Assembly (NCBI RefSeq): GCF_900239345.1
Contig: NZ_OESZ01000044.1
Span: 62,001-126,000, forward strand
Direction of reading: 5' to 3'
DNA from: Tenacibaculum dicentrarchi
GTDB taxonomy: Bacteria; Bacteroidota; Bacteroidia; Flavobacteriales; Flavobacteriaceae
DNA length: 64,000 nucleotides
Positions within the stretch are counted from its first letter, which is position 1; the number at the start of each line of letters is the position of its first letter. The notes beneath the pieces were generated by a model, which had not been told where the DNA came from, searched no databases, and worked only from the letters and a program-made list of their open reading frames with translations. The translations under genes were made by a program, and so were the position numbers. Positions 36,123-43,153 of this stretch are shown here, piece after piece.

Positions 36123-36506
36123 ATGGAGTTTTCAGAGACAATGTTAAAAATACTTTTAAAAAAAGCAATGTTAATTTTCGTAATTGTTGTAGCATATTCT
36201 TTATTAAAGGATAATACTAAAGAAAATTATGAAGATTATTTGCGTATGTATGAAAATGACTTTTATGAAGGGGTTGTTATTAAAAAAAGTAGAGATAAAA
36301 AAAATCATAATACAGCTATATTAATACTTAAAAATAAAAGAAAAATTGCTATGGAGGAAGAGTTTTATGAGAAAATAAAAGAAAATGATTCTATTGTAAA
36401 AAAGAAAGGATCTTTATCAGTTAAGGTATTTAGTAATAAACATATATATGAATTTAACTTTGTTACTCCTCCTAAAGTAGATACTTATAAAGCGTTTAAT
36501 TTTTAA
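36123..36506 (+). CDS. Small membrane-anchored protein, paralogue 1
   Basis: 127 residues: one N-terminal helix (about 12-27), then a small beta-rich domain with EGVVIKKSRDKKNHNTAILI and ENDSIVKKKGSLSVKVF. The next gene is a clear paralogue (GIVVKKS, KDSIVKKKHTHKFKVF). Proteins of this GDSIxKxKG type occur in many Bacteroidota without known function. It is three bases upstream of its paralogue, so they are cotranscribed. Confidence 0.6.
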   Translation: MEFSETMLKILLKKAMLIFVIVVAYSLLKDNTKENYEDYLRMYENDFYEGVVIKKSRDKKNHNTAILILKNKRKIAMEEEFYEKIKENDSIVKKKGSLSVKVFSNKHIYEFNFVTPPKVDTYKAFNF

Positions 36507-36509
36507 AAT

Positions 36510-36941
36510 ATGATTTCAGAAAAAAAATATGATTTTTATTTAGAGATTCTTTTAGGAGTAGTTTTTTTTTGTATTATTGGAGGGTTTCTTTATAAAGAAA
36601 ATTATCCTAATAAAATAATTAATGAACTTCATCAAGAAGCTTTAGTTTATAGTAGTAATATGGAATTTAATGGAATTGTTGTTAAAAAAAGTGTAGATGA
36701 ATTAAATAACAATAGTCCTGTATTAACACTTAATAATGGAAAAAGAGTATATGTTTACAATTATTTTTTTCAAAAAATAAAATTAAAAGACTCAATAGTG
36801 AAAAAAAAGCACACACATAAGTTCAAAGTTTTCAGAGGTGTAAAAGTATTTAATTTTAATATGAAAGAATTTATAGATTTACAAAAACAATTAAAAAAAA
36901 AAATGAAATATTACTTTTTTAGATTAGGAAGGTTTAGTTAA
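36510..36941 (+). CDS. Small membrane-anchored protein, paralogue 2
   Basis: 143 residues with a single helix at about 11-27 and the same beta domain as the preceding gene (FNGIVVKKSVDELNNNSPVL, LKDSIVKKKHTHKFKVF). The C-terminus is lysine-rich. A tandem duplication followed by divergence is visible from the shared domain. Function unknown. Between its stop and the element core repeat (about 170 bases) there is only the ssrA-type terminator. Confidence 0.6.
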   Translation: MISEKKYDFYLEILLGVVFFCIIGGFLYKENYPNKIINELHQEALVYSSNMEFNGIVVKKSVDELNNNSPVLTLNNGKRVYVYNYFFQKIKLKDSIVKKKHTHKFKVFRGVKVFNFNMKEFIDLQKQLKKKMKYYFFRLGRFS

Positions 36942-37074
36942 AATTTATTTTTGCTCTGAATCTTTTGGTTTTTGAATATGTTTTTATGGACTGAGATATT
37001 ATCTCTCTCTTGGAAGTAAAAGTTTTAAAAAATAAAAAGTTAGTAAATCAGTAAAATTGTCAGTATAAAATAAC

Positions 37075-37107
37075 AAACCCTGTAAATATAAAATTTACAG
37101 GGTTTTT
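37075..37107. terminator. Left copy of the ssrA terminator hairpin
   Basis: AAACCCTGTAAA / TTTACAGGGTTT stem with a seven-base loop, six bases before the left core repeat. It matches the hairpin at 53885-53920 in stem sequence and in distance to the core. So it is the counterpart of the ssrA terminator left outside the element. Confidence 0.8.
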
Positions 37108-37112
37108 AAATT

Positions 37113-37126
37113 GTGGAGACGCCGGG
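37113..37126. repeat. Left attachment core (attL) of the ssrA element
   Basis: GTGGAGACGCCGGG, identical to 53926-53939, which is the 3' end of ssrA. Similarity continues weakly inward (GGGTATTGACC against GGGAATCGAACC). Distance between cores is 16.8 kb. Confidence 0.85.
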
Positions 37127-37245
37127 TATTGACCTTGTTTTTGCTTATTACCGCTAAAGCACCGCTGTATATACTATCTATGTTAGGTTTGTTAAATTTT
37201 TATTACTTACTTTAGACTCTTTTATCGGTTAAATGTTACCTTTAC

Positions 37246-37266
37246 TGACACCTAAATTGACACCTA
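37246..37266. repeat. Left arm-type repeat of the element
   Basis: Two TGACACCTA units 12 bases apart. The 21-base sequence is identical to 53863-53883 at the other end of the element and in the same orientation. Likely integrase arm-binding sites; this copy also sits in the integrase promoter/leader, ending two bases before the start codon at 37268. Confidence 0.7.
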
Positions 37267-37267
37267 T

Positions 37268-38530
37268 ATGACAAGTGTATTTAATTTGAAAGAGAAAAAT
37301 AAAGACGGACTAACTTTAATTTATCTAAAAGCTTATTTTAAAAAAGAGGGTAGAAGGTTTGTTTATTCTACAGGAGAATCTATTCATCCAAAAGAATGGG
37401 ATTTTGAAAACAGGCAACCAAATAATTTAAAAGGAAGAACCTCAAAAGCAGAAAGTCACAGAACCATAAAAAGACAATTAGATAGATACTCTAATTTATT
37501 TACACATATTACCGAAGTCTATAAAAATACAAATCAGGAATTAACTATAGAAAAAATTAGACAAGAGTTTGATAAAGAATTTAAGAGAGTTGCTGTTGGT
37601 AAGGATAAGTTTTATGATGCGTATGATGAGTTTATGTCTTTCAAACAAAAGAATCAAGAATGGTCTGTTGCAACAATAAAAAGGTATGATAATATAAAAA
37701 ACATGCTAAAAGATTTTGAGAAAACTAAAAAATATAAAATCACATTTGATACAATTAATCAAAAATTTTATACAGAATTTACTCATTTTTGTATGGTAGG
37801 TAGAGGACATATTAATAATACATTTTCAAGAAATGTAGGTTTAGTTAAAACTTTTCTTTTCTGGGCATTAAAAAATGGATATACTTATAAAGCTGATTTT
37901 ATAAATTTTAAAAAGAAACCAAAAGTAATTACAAATCAAATAGCACTTAGAAAAGAGGATTTAGAAACGTTATTAAAAGTAGAAATGAGTTCTAAAAAAT
38001 TAGAAAAAGTAAAAGATGTTTTTATTTTTTCTTGTGTTACAGGTATGAGGTTTGGAGAACTAAAGTTTGTTTCTAAAAATAACATAAATGGAAAAACATT
38101 ATTACTTAAAGAAGAAAAAGGATCAGGTAAAAAAAGTAGAGAAATTCCTTTAAGTGGTATTGCGTTATACATTTTAGAAAAATATGATTACAGTTTACCT
38201 TTAATCGCAAATCAAAAATATAACGACTATATAAAAGATGTTTTTGAATATGCTGGTTATACTCATAATGTAGAGAAAACATCTACTAGAGGTAAAGAAG
38301 TAATAAGAGAAGAAATTCCTTTTTATAAAAGAATAAGTTCTCACACAGCTAGAAGAACATTTATTACGATGATGAAAAGAAAAGGTAAAAGTGATAAATT
38401 AATTGCAGAAATTTCTGGTCATAATGATATGAAAACATTGAATCAATATTATCAAGTTACAAATGAAGATGTAAAAGATGCTGTTGATGAAACTTTTGAT
38501 TTAATTATTCCTGAAAAAAATAAATCTTAA
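37268..38530 (+). CDS. int: Tyrosine recombinase (integrase) of the ssrA element
   Basis: 420 residues with an N-terminal arm-binding domain (about 1-100, GLTLIYLKAYFKKEGRRFVY), a SAM-like core-binding domain (about 115-215) and a catalytic domain. The last has R261 (TGMRFGEL), H359 and R362 (HTARRTF), H385 (SGHND) and nucleophile Y394 (NQYYQV), so it is intact. It lies 141 bases inside attL, the usual place for an integrase. It would catalyse integration into and excision from ssrA. Confidence 0.93.
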   Translation: MTSVFNLKEKNKDGLTLIYLKAYFKKEGRRFVYSTGESIHPKEWDFENRQPNNLKGRTSKAESHRTIKRQLDRYSNLFTHITEVYKNTNQELTIEKIRQEFDKEFKRVAVGKDKFYDAYDEFMSFKQKNQEWSVATIKRYDNIKNMLKDFEKTKKYKITFDTINQKFYTEFTHFCMVGRGHINNTFSRNVGLVKTFLFWALKNGYTYKADFINFKKKPKVITNQIALRKEDLETLLKVEMSSKKLEKVKDVFIFSCVTGMRFGELKFVSKNNINGKTLLLKEEKGSGKKSREIPLSGIALYILEKYDYSLPLIANQKYNDYIKDVFEYAGYTHNVEKTSTRGKEVIREEIPFYKRISSHTARRTFITMMKRKGKSDKLIAEISGHNDMKTLNQYYQVTNEDVKDAVDETFDLIIPEKNKS

Positions 38531-38540
38531 AAAAATAAAA

Positions 38541-39392
38541 ATGAATTACGGAGAAGAATTTGTTAAATTATTTAATGATAAGTTTAAGGAGATACTTTCA
38601 GAATCTACTATTCAGTTTGAAAGTTATTATAGTACTAATTATTCCTTTAGAAAAGCAAAAGAATTAATTGAAGAGCCTTTATTGAAAGAGATGGAATTAA
38701 TTATTAAATCATTAAATAATAGGTCAGAGATATTTGAAAAAAGTCATAAATTTCTAAATAATTATAGATACAATTACATTTCTGATATAACAATTTCTTT
38801 AATTAATGATGAAGTAAAAGAAGGTTTTATATTACAGAAAAAACAAGATAACTTAAAAATAAATTATTTAGATTATCTCATTTTATTTTCTGAATGGGAA
38901 GTAATTCGTCGTTATTTTATATTTATAAGGAACAACGATAAAGAATTAAATAAAAAGTTTCTTTCAAGGAATATTGGAGATTTTTTAACTATTGTAAAGA
39001 AAAAAAACGAATTACACACTCTTGCTAATATTAAAGAAATTAAGAAACAAGTTGATATAAGAAAAGAATCAATGTACGCTTTAACTCAAAATGAAAAAAT
39101 GATTCTTTTACATGTGTTATTACATCGATTTGTTAAAGAAAATTATAAGAAGCCAAGTCCAGAATATTTTAGAGTTTTGTCTTTAGTTTCTGGAATTTTG
39201 GAAGAAAAAGACATTAATAAGGCAATAACAGGTAAAGGTAAATATAATTATTTCTTAAGTGGGGTCAACGCATCAAGAAAGTCTAATTATGATAAAAATA
39301 TTATGATTGATGTTATTTTAAGTAAAATTAAAGATGTAAAGGGTATAAAAAATTTTATTTCATGTCTTAAAATGTATAAACATAGGAAATAA
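38541..39392 (+). CDS. Unknown protein next to the integrase
   Basis: 283 residues, charged and helical, no signal, membrane segment or recognised motif. Notable pieces are LIEEPLLKEMELIIKSL, SEWEVIRRYFIFIRNNDKEL and a C-terminal basic region. It starts 10 bases after int and is probably cotranscribed. Proteins in this place of Bacteroidota elements sometimes act in mobilisation or excision control; nothing in the sequence proves that. Confidence 0.65.
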   Translation: MNYGEEFVKLFNDKFKEILSESTIQFESYYSTNYSFRKAKELIEEPLLKEMELIIKSLNNRSEIFEKSHKFLNNYRYNYISDITISLINDEVKEGFILQKKQDNLKINYLDYLILFSEWEVIRRYFIFIRNNDKELNKKFLSRNIGDFLTIVKKKNELHTLANIKEIKKQVDIRKESMYALTQNEKMILLHVLLHRFVKENYKKPSPEYFRVLSLVSGILEEKDINKAITGKGKYNYFLSGVNASRKSNYDKNIMIDVILSKIKDVKGIKNFISCLKMYKHRK

Positions 39393-39542
39393 ACACCATC
39401 AAAATAATATAATTTTTTGTTCTTTATTTATATTTAAATCATTGTTTTTTATTTGTTTATAGTTTTTTTTAGTGTCATTAAGTAACCATTTGAACTTTAT
39501 TTGTTATACTTATATATACAATCTTTGCAGTAATAAAACATA

Positions 39543-39580
39543 AATATTCAATCCATGGATATTAGTAATTACTGAATATG
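39543..39580 (+). promoter_or_regulatory. Nested dyads upstream of the excisionase-like gene
   Basis: A perfect 10 bp palindrome ATCCATGGAT (39551-39560) lies inside an AATATTCA...TGAATAT inverted pair. A -7-like AATCTTTG precedes it. Of the 228-base gap after the 283-residue protein this is the only structure seen. A related ATGGAT-N6-ATCCAT dyad lies upstream of sspB. Confidence 0.4.
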
Positions 39581-39620
39581 ATGTGTTTTTAAATATTAAT
39601 TTATATAAATAAAACATATT

Positions 39621-39914
39621 ATGGCAAGTATAATAGTAACAACATCAGAAGAACTTTCTGGAATGATTGATTTAGCAATATCAAAAAGAATTAATCCTTT
39701 ACAGGAATTGATTAATAATAAATTAAATCCACAGAAGGAAAATGTAACGGTTAAAGAAGCTGCAAAAAGGTTAAACGTTACAGAACTAACAATAAGGAAT
39801 TATATAAAAAAAGGATTTATTGATGCTTCTAAAATAGGACGTAGAATTGTGATTAATTTAGAGAGTTTAGAAAATAATCTAAACGAAGTTAAATCTTTAA
39901 AATATCGTAGATAA
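39621..39914 (+). CDS. Excisionase-like helix-turn-helix protein
   Basis: 97 residues. The C-terminal 60 form an HTH_17/MerR-like winged helix (VTVKEAAKRLNVTELTIRNY, KKGFIDASKIGRRIVI), the common excisionase/DNA-binding type of Bacteroidota mobile elements. The N-terminal 40 residues are a helical dimer-like segment. It is two bases from the next gene. Likely role: element excision or control of the replication genes. Confidence 0.82.
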   Translation: MASIIVTTSEELSGMIDLAISKRINPLQELINNKLNPQKENVTVKEAAKRLNVTELTIRNYIKKGFIDASKIGRRIVINLESLENNLNEVKSLKYRR

Positions 39915-39915
39915 G

Positions 39916-40236
39916 ATGGAAGATTTTAACATAGAAAGTGAAGTAGATAAGAATAATTTAATTCTTATAGCCGATAATTTACAAGCAGAAATGTATAAGT
40001 TAAAATTCAATAGAGCATCGGATTTTTTACTAATGAAGCATTTAGATTTTTATACTAAAGAAATAGATAAAATTAAAATTTTAGCAGTTAATAATCCAAG
40101 GTTTAAATGGCAATTATTAGAACAAGAAATAGATTCTAGTTTCAAAAAAGATAAATCATTAACAGGAGCAAATATTATTTTTGATTGGAAAGAAAGTATA
40201 GTTTCAAATAGAGTTTTACTTAATTTTAAACTTTAA
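39916..40236 (+). CDS. Unknown small protein between HTH and helicase genes
   Basis: 106 residues, acidic then basic, mostly helical (LILIADNLQAEMYKLKFNRA), no recognised domain. Tightly packed: one base after the HTH gene and three before the helicase-like gene. A replication or loader accessory role is only suggested by this position. Confidence 0.6.
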   Translation: MEDFNIESEVDKNNLILIADNLQAEMYKLKFNRASDFLLMKHLDFYTKEIDKIKILAVNNPRFKWQLLEQEIDSSFKKDKSLTGANIIFDWKESIVSNRVLLNFKL

Positions 40237-40239
40237 ATA

Positions 40240-41445
40240 ATGATGGAATACGTTAGAATAGGTACAGATTATTTTAAAATTTGTAGTGTTCCTCTTTTAA
40301 GCGGGGACACTGCAAAGACTTTAATTAAATGGGCTAAAGGAGAAATAATTACAGATAAAGGAAAAGATTTTTTGAAATCTATAAAAAAGTATGATGGATT
40401 TACTACTATTCCTGCACATCAAAATTATAAACAGGAAATAAATTCTTTTTATAATCAGTATGAAAAAATAGGGCATAAATTAGTAAAAGGTAATTTTGAT
40501 AAAACCGAAGAGTTTTTAAGACATATTTTTAAAGAACAGTATGAATTAGGGTTAGATTATCTGACCATATTATGGCAACAACCAACGCAAATTTTACCAA
40601 TTTTATGTTTGGTTAGTAATTCTAGGAATACAGGAAAAACATCTTTTTTAAATTGGTTGAAATTGTTGTTTCAAGGAAATATGACAATTAATAAAAATGA
40701 AGATTTTCGAAGTCGATTTAATAGTGATTGGGCATCTAAATTAATTATTTCTGTAGATGAGGTTCTTTTAGATAGGAGAGAAGATAGTGAGCGTATTAAA
40801 AACCTTTCTACAGCGGGTTCATATAAAACAGAATCTAAAGGAAAAGATAAAGTTGAATCTAATTTTTTTGGAAAGTTTATATTGTGTTCTAATAATGAAG
40901 AAAATTTTATTCAGATAGATGAAAAAGAAATTCGATATTGGGTGATTAAAGTAAATTCGTTTAAAGAAGAAGATGTTGATATGCTAAAAAAACTTAGCAA
41001 TGAAATTTCGAGTTTTTTATATTTTTTAAATAATCGAAAAATTATATCAGAAAGAAAAACAAGAATGTGGTTTACAAAGCAACAAATTTATACACCTGCG
41101 TTAGATAAAGTTGTAAAAGGAAATAAAACATATTTAAGTCAAGAAATTAGAGAAATTTTAATGGATGATTTTATCACTTTTGAAGTTGATGTATTAAAAT
41201 ATACCGCAACAGATTTATTTGATAAATTAAGTAAAGGTTTTAAAACTACTCGTTTTAAAATTACTAAAAGCTTAAAAGATGATTATAACTTAACCTCTTT
41301 AAATGGAAGTTACCAAAAGTATTTTCTTTCTTTAAATACGTTGCAAAAAACAATGGTAAATTTTGAAACTAAAAAAGGACGATATTACGAGTTTCAGAAA
41401 AGTGATTTTATAGAGATGCCGTTGATTGTTGACAAACACCAATAA
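40240..41445 (+). CDS. Primase-associated SF3-like helicase ATPase (DUF5906 type)
   Basis: 401 residues. A P-loop ATPase core holds Walker A NSRNTGKTS (G132-K133-T134), a Walker B-like LIISVDEVLL near 175, and the motif C-like FILCSNNEENFIQID near 225 with an asparagine, as in superfamily 3 helicases of phages and plasmids. The N-terminal 100 residues are unlike a full primase. It probably replicates the excised element. Last gene of the core operon; a hairpin follows. Confidence 0.8.
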   Translation: MMEYVRIGTDYFKICSVPLLSGDTAKTLIKWAKGEIITDKGKDFLKSIKKYDGFTTIPAHQNYKQEINSFYNQYEKIGHKLVKGNFDKTEEFLRHIFKEQYELGLDYLTILWQQPTQILPILCLVSNSRNTGKTSFLNWLKLLFQGNMTINKNEDFRSRFNSDWASKLIISVDEVLLDRREDSERIKNLSTAGSYKTESKGKDKVESNFFGKFILCSNNEENFIQIDEKEIRYWVIKVNSFKEEDVDMLKKLSNEISSFLYFLNNRKIISERKTRMWFTKQQIYTPALDKVVKGNKTYLSQEIREILMDDFITFEVDVLKYTATDLFDKLSKGFKTTRFKITKSLKDDYNLTSLNGSYQKYFLSLNTLQKTMVNFETKKGRYYEFQKSDFIEMPLIVDKHQ

Positions 41446-41475
41446 TTAGCATATACAGAAAGAGTTTTAGCAGAT

Positions 41476-41547
41476 AACAGTAGTTCAACAATCCGTCAAC
41501 AGGTTTAATTATTTTATTGTTGACGGACTGTTGAACTACTGTTTTTA
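41476..41547. repeat. Near-perfect 26 bp inverted repeat after the replication gene
   Basis: Arms 41476-41501 and 41518-41543 (AACAGTAGTTCAACA outermost) differ at one position; the loop is 16 bases and TTTTT follows. It may act as terminator of the core operon. It is much longer than the other terminators in this window, so an origin or strand-specific initiation site is also possible. Confidence 0.75.
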
Positions 41548-41640
41548 GCTTGCGCTCTTTTATAGTATTGATTTTAGTGATTTATTCAACATTACAACAT
41601 GAACTTTAGTTTATCTATTTTAGTGTTGTTATTAAATAGT

Positions 41641-41875
41641 AATTTCCCGAAAAAGCAGAATTTATCGAAAATAGAGTAGGGTGTGTACCGTAATTTGATT
41701 GTTTAGCTAGGATAATAGTCTGTATTATGTAGTGTGTTTTTCATGAATTTCCCGAAAAAGCAGAATTTATCGAAAATAGAGTAGGGTGTGTACCGTAATT
41801 TGATTGTTTAGTTAGAATAATAGTCTGTATTATGTTGTATATTTTCCCTGAATTTTCCGAAAAAGCAGAATTTAT
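41641..41875. repeat. 105 bp tandem repeat array (2.2 units)
   Basis: Units start at 41641 and 41746 (exact period 105), with a truncated third unit at 41851-41875. Units one and two are nearly identical for the first 70 bases (AATTTCCCGAAAAAGC, then GAGTAGGGTGTGTACCG). Each unit starts with two AATTTnnCGAAAA motifs 18 bases apart. Non-coding in both directions as far as I can see. The remaining parts of this 570-base gap are AT-rich. Confidence 0.85.
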
Positions 41876-41953
41876 ATAAATAGTATGTAAAAGTGATAAA
41901 AGAGGTTTATTAAAAACTAAACTCATTTATCTTATTTATTTTAATAGAAATAT

Positions 41954-41984
41954 TTTGACATCTACTTACTATTACTTAGATTTA
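41954..41984 (+). promoter_or_regulatory. Promoter of the sspA-effector operon
   Basis: TTTG at 41954-41957, exactly 19 bases, then TAGATTTA at 41977-41984. This is the Bacteroidota TTTG-N19-TAnnTTTG arrangement with one mismatch. Transcription would start near 41990, just before the TTG start codon of the desulfurase. Confidence 0.65.
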
Positions 41985-42013
41985 TAAACTTTATCATAAT
42001 TAAATTACAATTT

Positions 42014-43153
42014 TTGGATTTACTAGAAAATGAAATAACATATTTAGATACAGCATCAACAACAAGAATAGATGCTAGGGTGCTTAAAGAAATGATTCCA
42101 TATTTCACTGAATATTACGGTAATTCCTCAAGTAAGCATCATTTTGGTGTAAAAGCAAAAAATGCGATTGAAAAAGCTAGAATTCAAGTTTCTAATATTC
42201 TTAATTGTGATAGTAAAGAGATAATATTTACCTCTGGAGCAACTGAATCAATAAACCTTGCTATAAAAGGGTTTGTAGAATCTAATTCAGATAAAGGAAA
42301 TCATATTATTACTGTAAAAACAGAACACAAAGCGGTATTAGCTACTTGTGAATATCTAGAAACTAGAGGATATGAAGTTACGTATTTAGATGTTGATAAA
42401 AACGGTGTCATTTTATTTGAACAATTAGAAAAATCAATAAAAGAAAATACTTCGCTTGTGGCAATTATGTATGTAAATAATGAAACAGGAGTTATTCAAC
42501 CTATTAAAAAAATAGGGGAGTTTACTAGCAATAATAATATCACTTTTTTATGTGATGCTACACAAGCAATCGGTAAAATTAATATTGATGTTGAGAATCA
42601 ATATATTGATATGCTCTGTTTTTCTGGGCATAAAATTAACGCACCAAAAGGTATTGGTGTTCTTTATAAAAGAAAAGAAATAATATTAACTCCATTGTTT
42701 CATGGTGGTAGTCAAGAGAATGGCTCAAGGTCAGGAACATATAATACACCTTCTATTATCGGCATAGGAAAAGCATGTGAAATTGCTAAAGATGAAATGG
42801 AAGAGGTTCATTTACAAATGAATAAGTTAATGGAGTATTTGATACATAAACTAAGTGAAATCACAAATTTTTCGATAGTATCAAGTGAAAAATTAAGAGT
42901 TCCAAATATTATAAATTTAATTATTCCTGAATTAGAATCGGATATTTTTATTGGTCGTTTTAAAAATATTGCAGTAAGTAATGGCTCGGCTTGTAATTCT
43001 GAATTAATAGAGGAATCACATGTGTTAAAAGCTATGAAACCGAATGGATTTAATAAGAATAATTCGCTAAGAATATCAATAGATAAATTTTGTTCAATAG
43101 AAAATATTGATTCATTTTGTTTTGCTTTGAAAAAATATTTAAAAAATGCTTAA
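42014..43153 (+). CDS. sspA: Cysteine desulfurase of the phosphorothioation system (SspA/DndA-like)
   Basis: 379-residue PLP enzyme of the NifS/IscS family that takes sulfur from cysteine. It has the YLDTASTT N-terminal motif, SGATESINLAIKG, Schiff-base K207 in SGHKINAPKG, and the persulfide cysteine C327 in NGSACNS. No ATG is in frame near the N-terminus, so TTG 42014 is the likely start (ATT at 41999 is possible). It shares the element with a PAPS-reductase-type sspD and a DUF4007 sspB. So it probably feeds sulfur to DNA backbone modification rather than to Fe-S assembly. It overlaps the next gene by 8 bases. Confidence 0.85.
   Translation: MDLLENEITYLDTASTTRIDARVLKEMIPYFTEYYGNSSSKHHFGVKAKNAIEKARIQVSNILNCDSKEIIFTSGATESINLAIKGFVESNSDKGNHIITVKTEHKAVLATCEYLETRGYEVTYLDVDKNGVILFEQLEKSIKENTSLVAIMYVNNETGVIQPIKKIGEFTSNNNITFLCDATQAIGKINIDVENQYIDMLCFSGHKINAPKGIGVLYKRKEIILTPLFHGGSQENGSRSGTYNTPSIIGIGKACEIAKDEMEEVHLQMNKLMEYLIHKLSEITNFSIVSSEKLRVPNIINLIIPELESDIFIGRFKNIAVSNGSACNSELIEESHVLKAMKPNGFNKNNSLRISIDKFCSIENIDSFCFALKKYLKNA

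Noticed and set aside
37113..37160. Second tRNA- or tmRNA-like gene at the left end of the element
   Set aside because: Only the last 14 bases of ssrA are repeated. The T-arm sequence already diverges (GGGTATTGACC) and no 5' part exists.
41641..41875. CRISPR array
   Set aside because: The repeating unit is a 105 bp near-identical block without short repeats separated by unique spacers, and no cas genes are near.
41741..41926. Minus-strand reading frame of 61 codons with repeated NSAFS motifs
   Set aside because: It is simply a reading of the 105 bp tandem repeats. There is no start context or homology, and the third unit is truncated.
42014..43153. Housekeeping IscS for Fe-S assembly
   Set aside because: No iscU, iscA or suf genes are near; it lies in a mobile element and overlaps a defence helicase gene.
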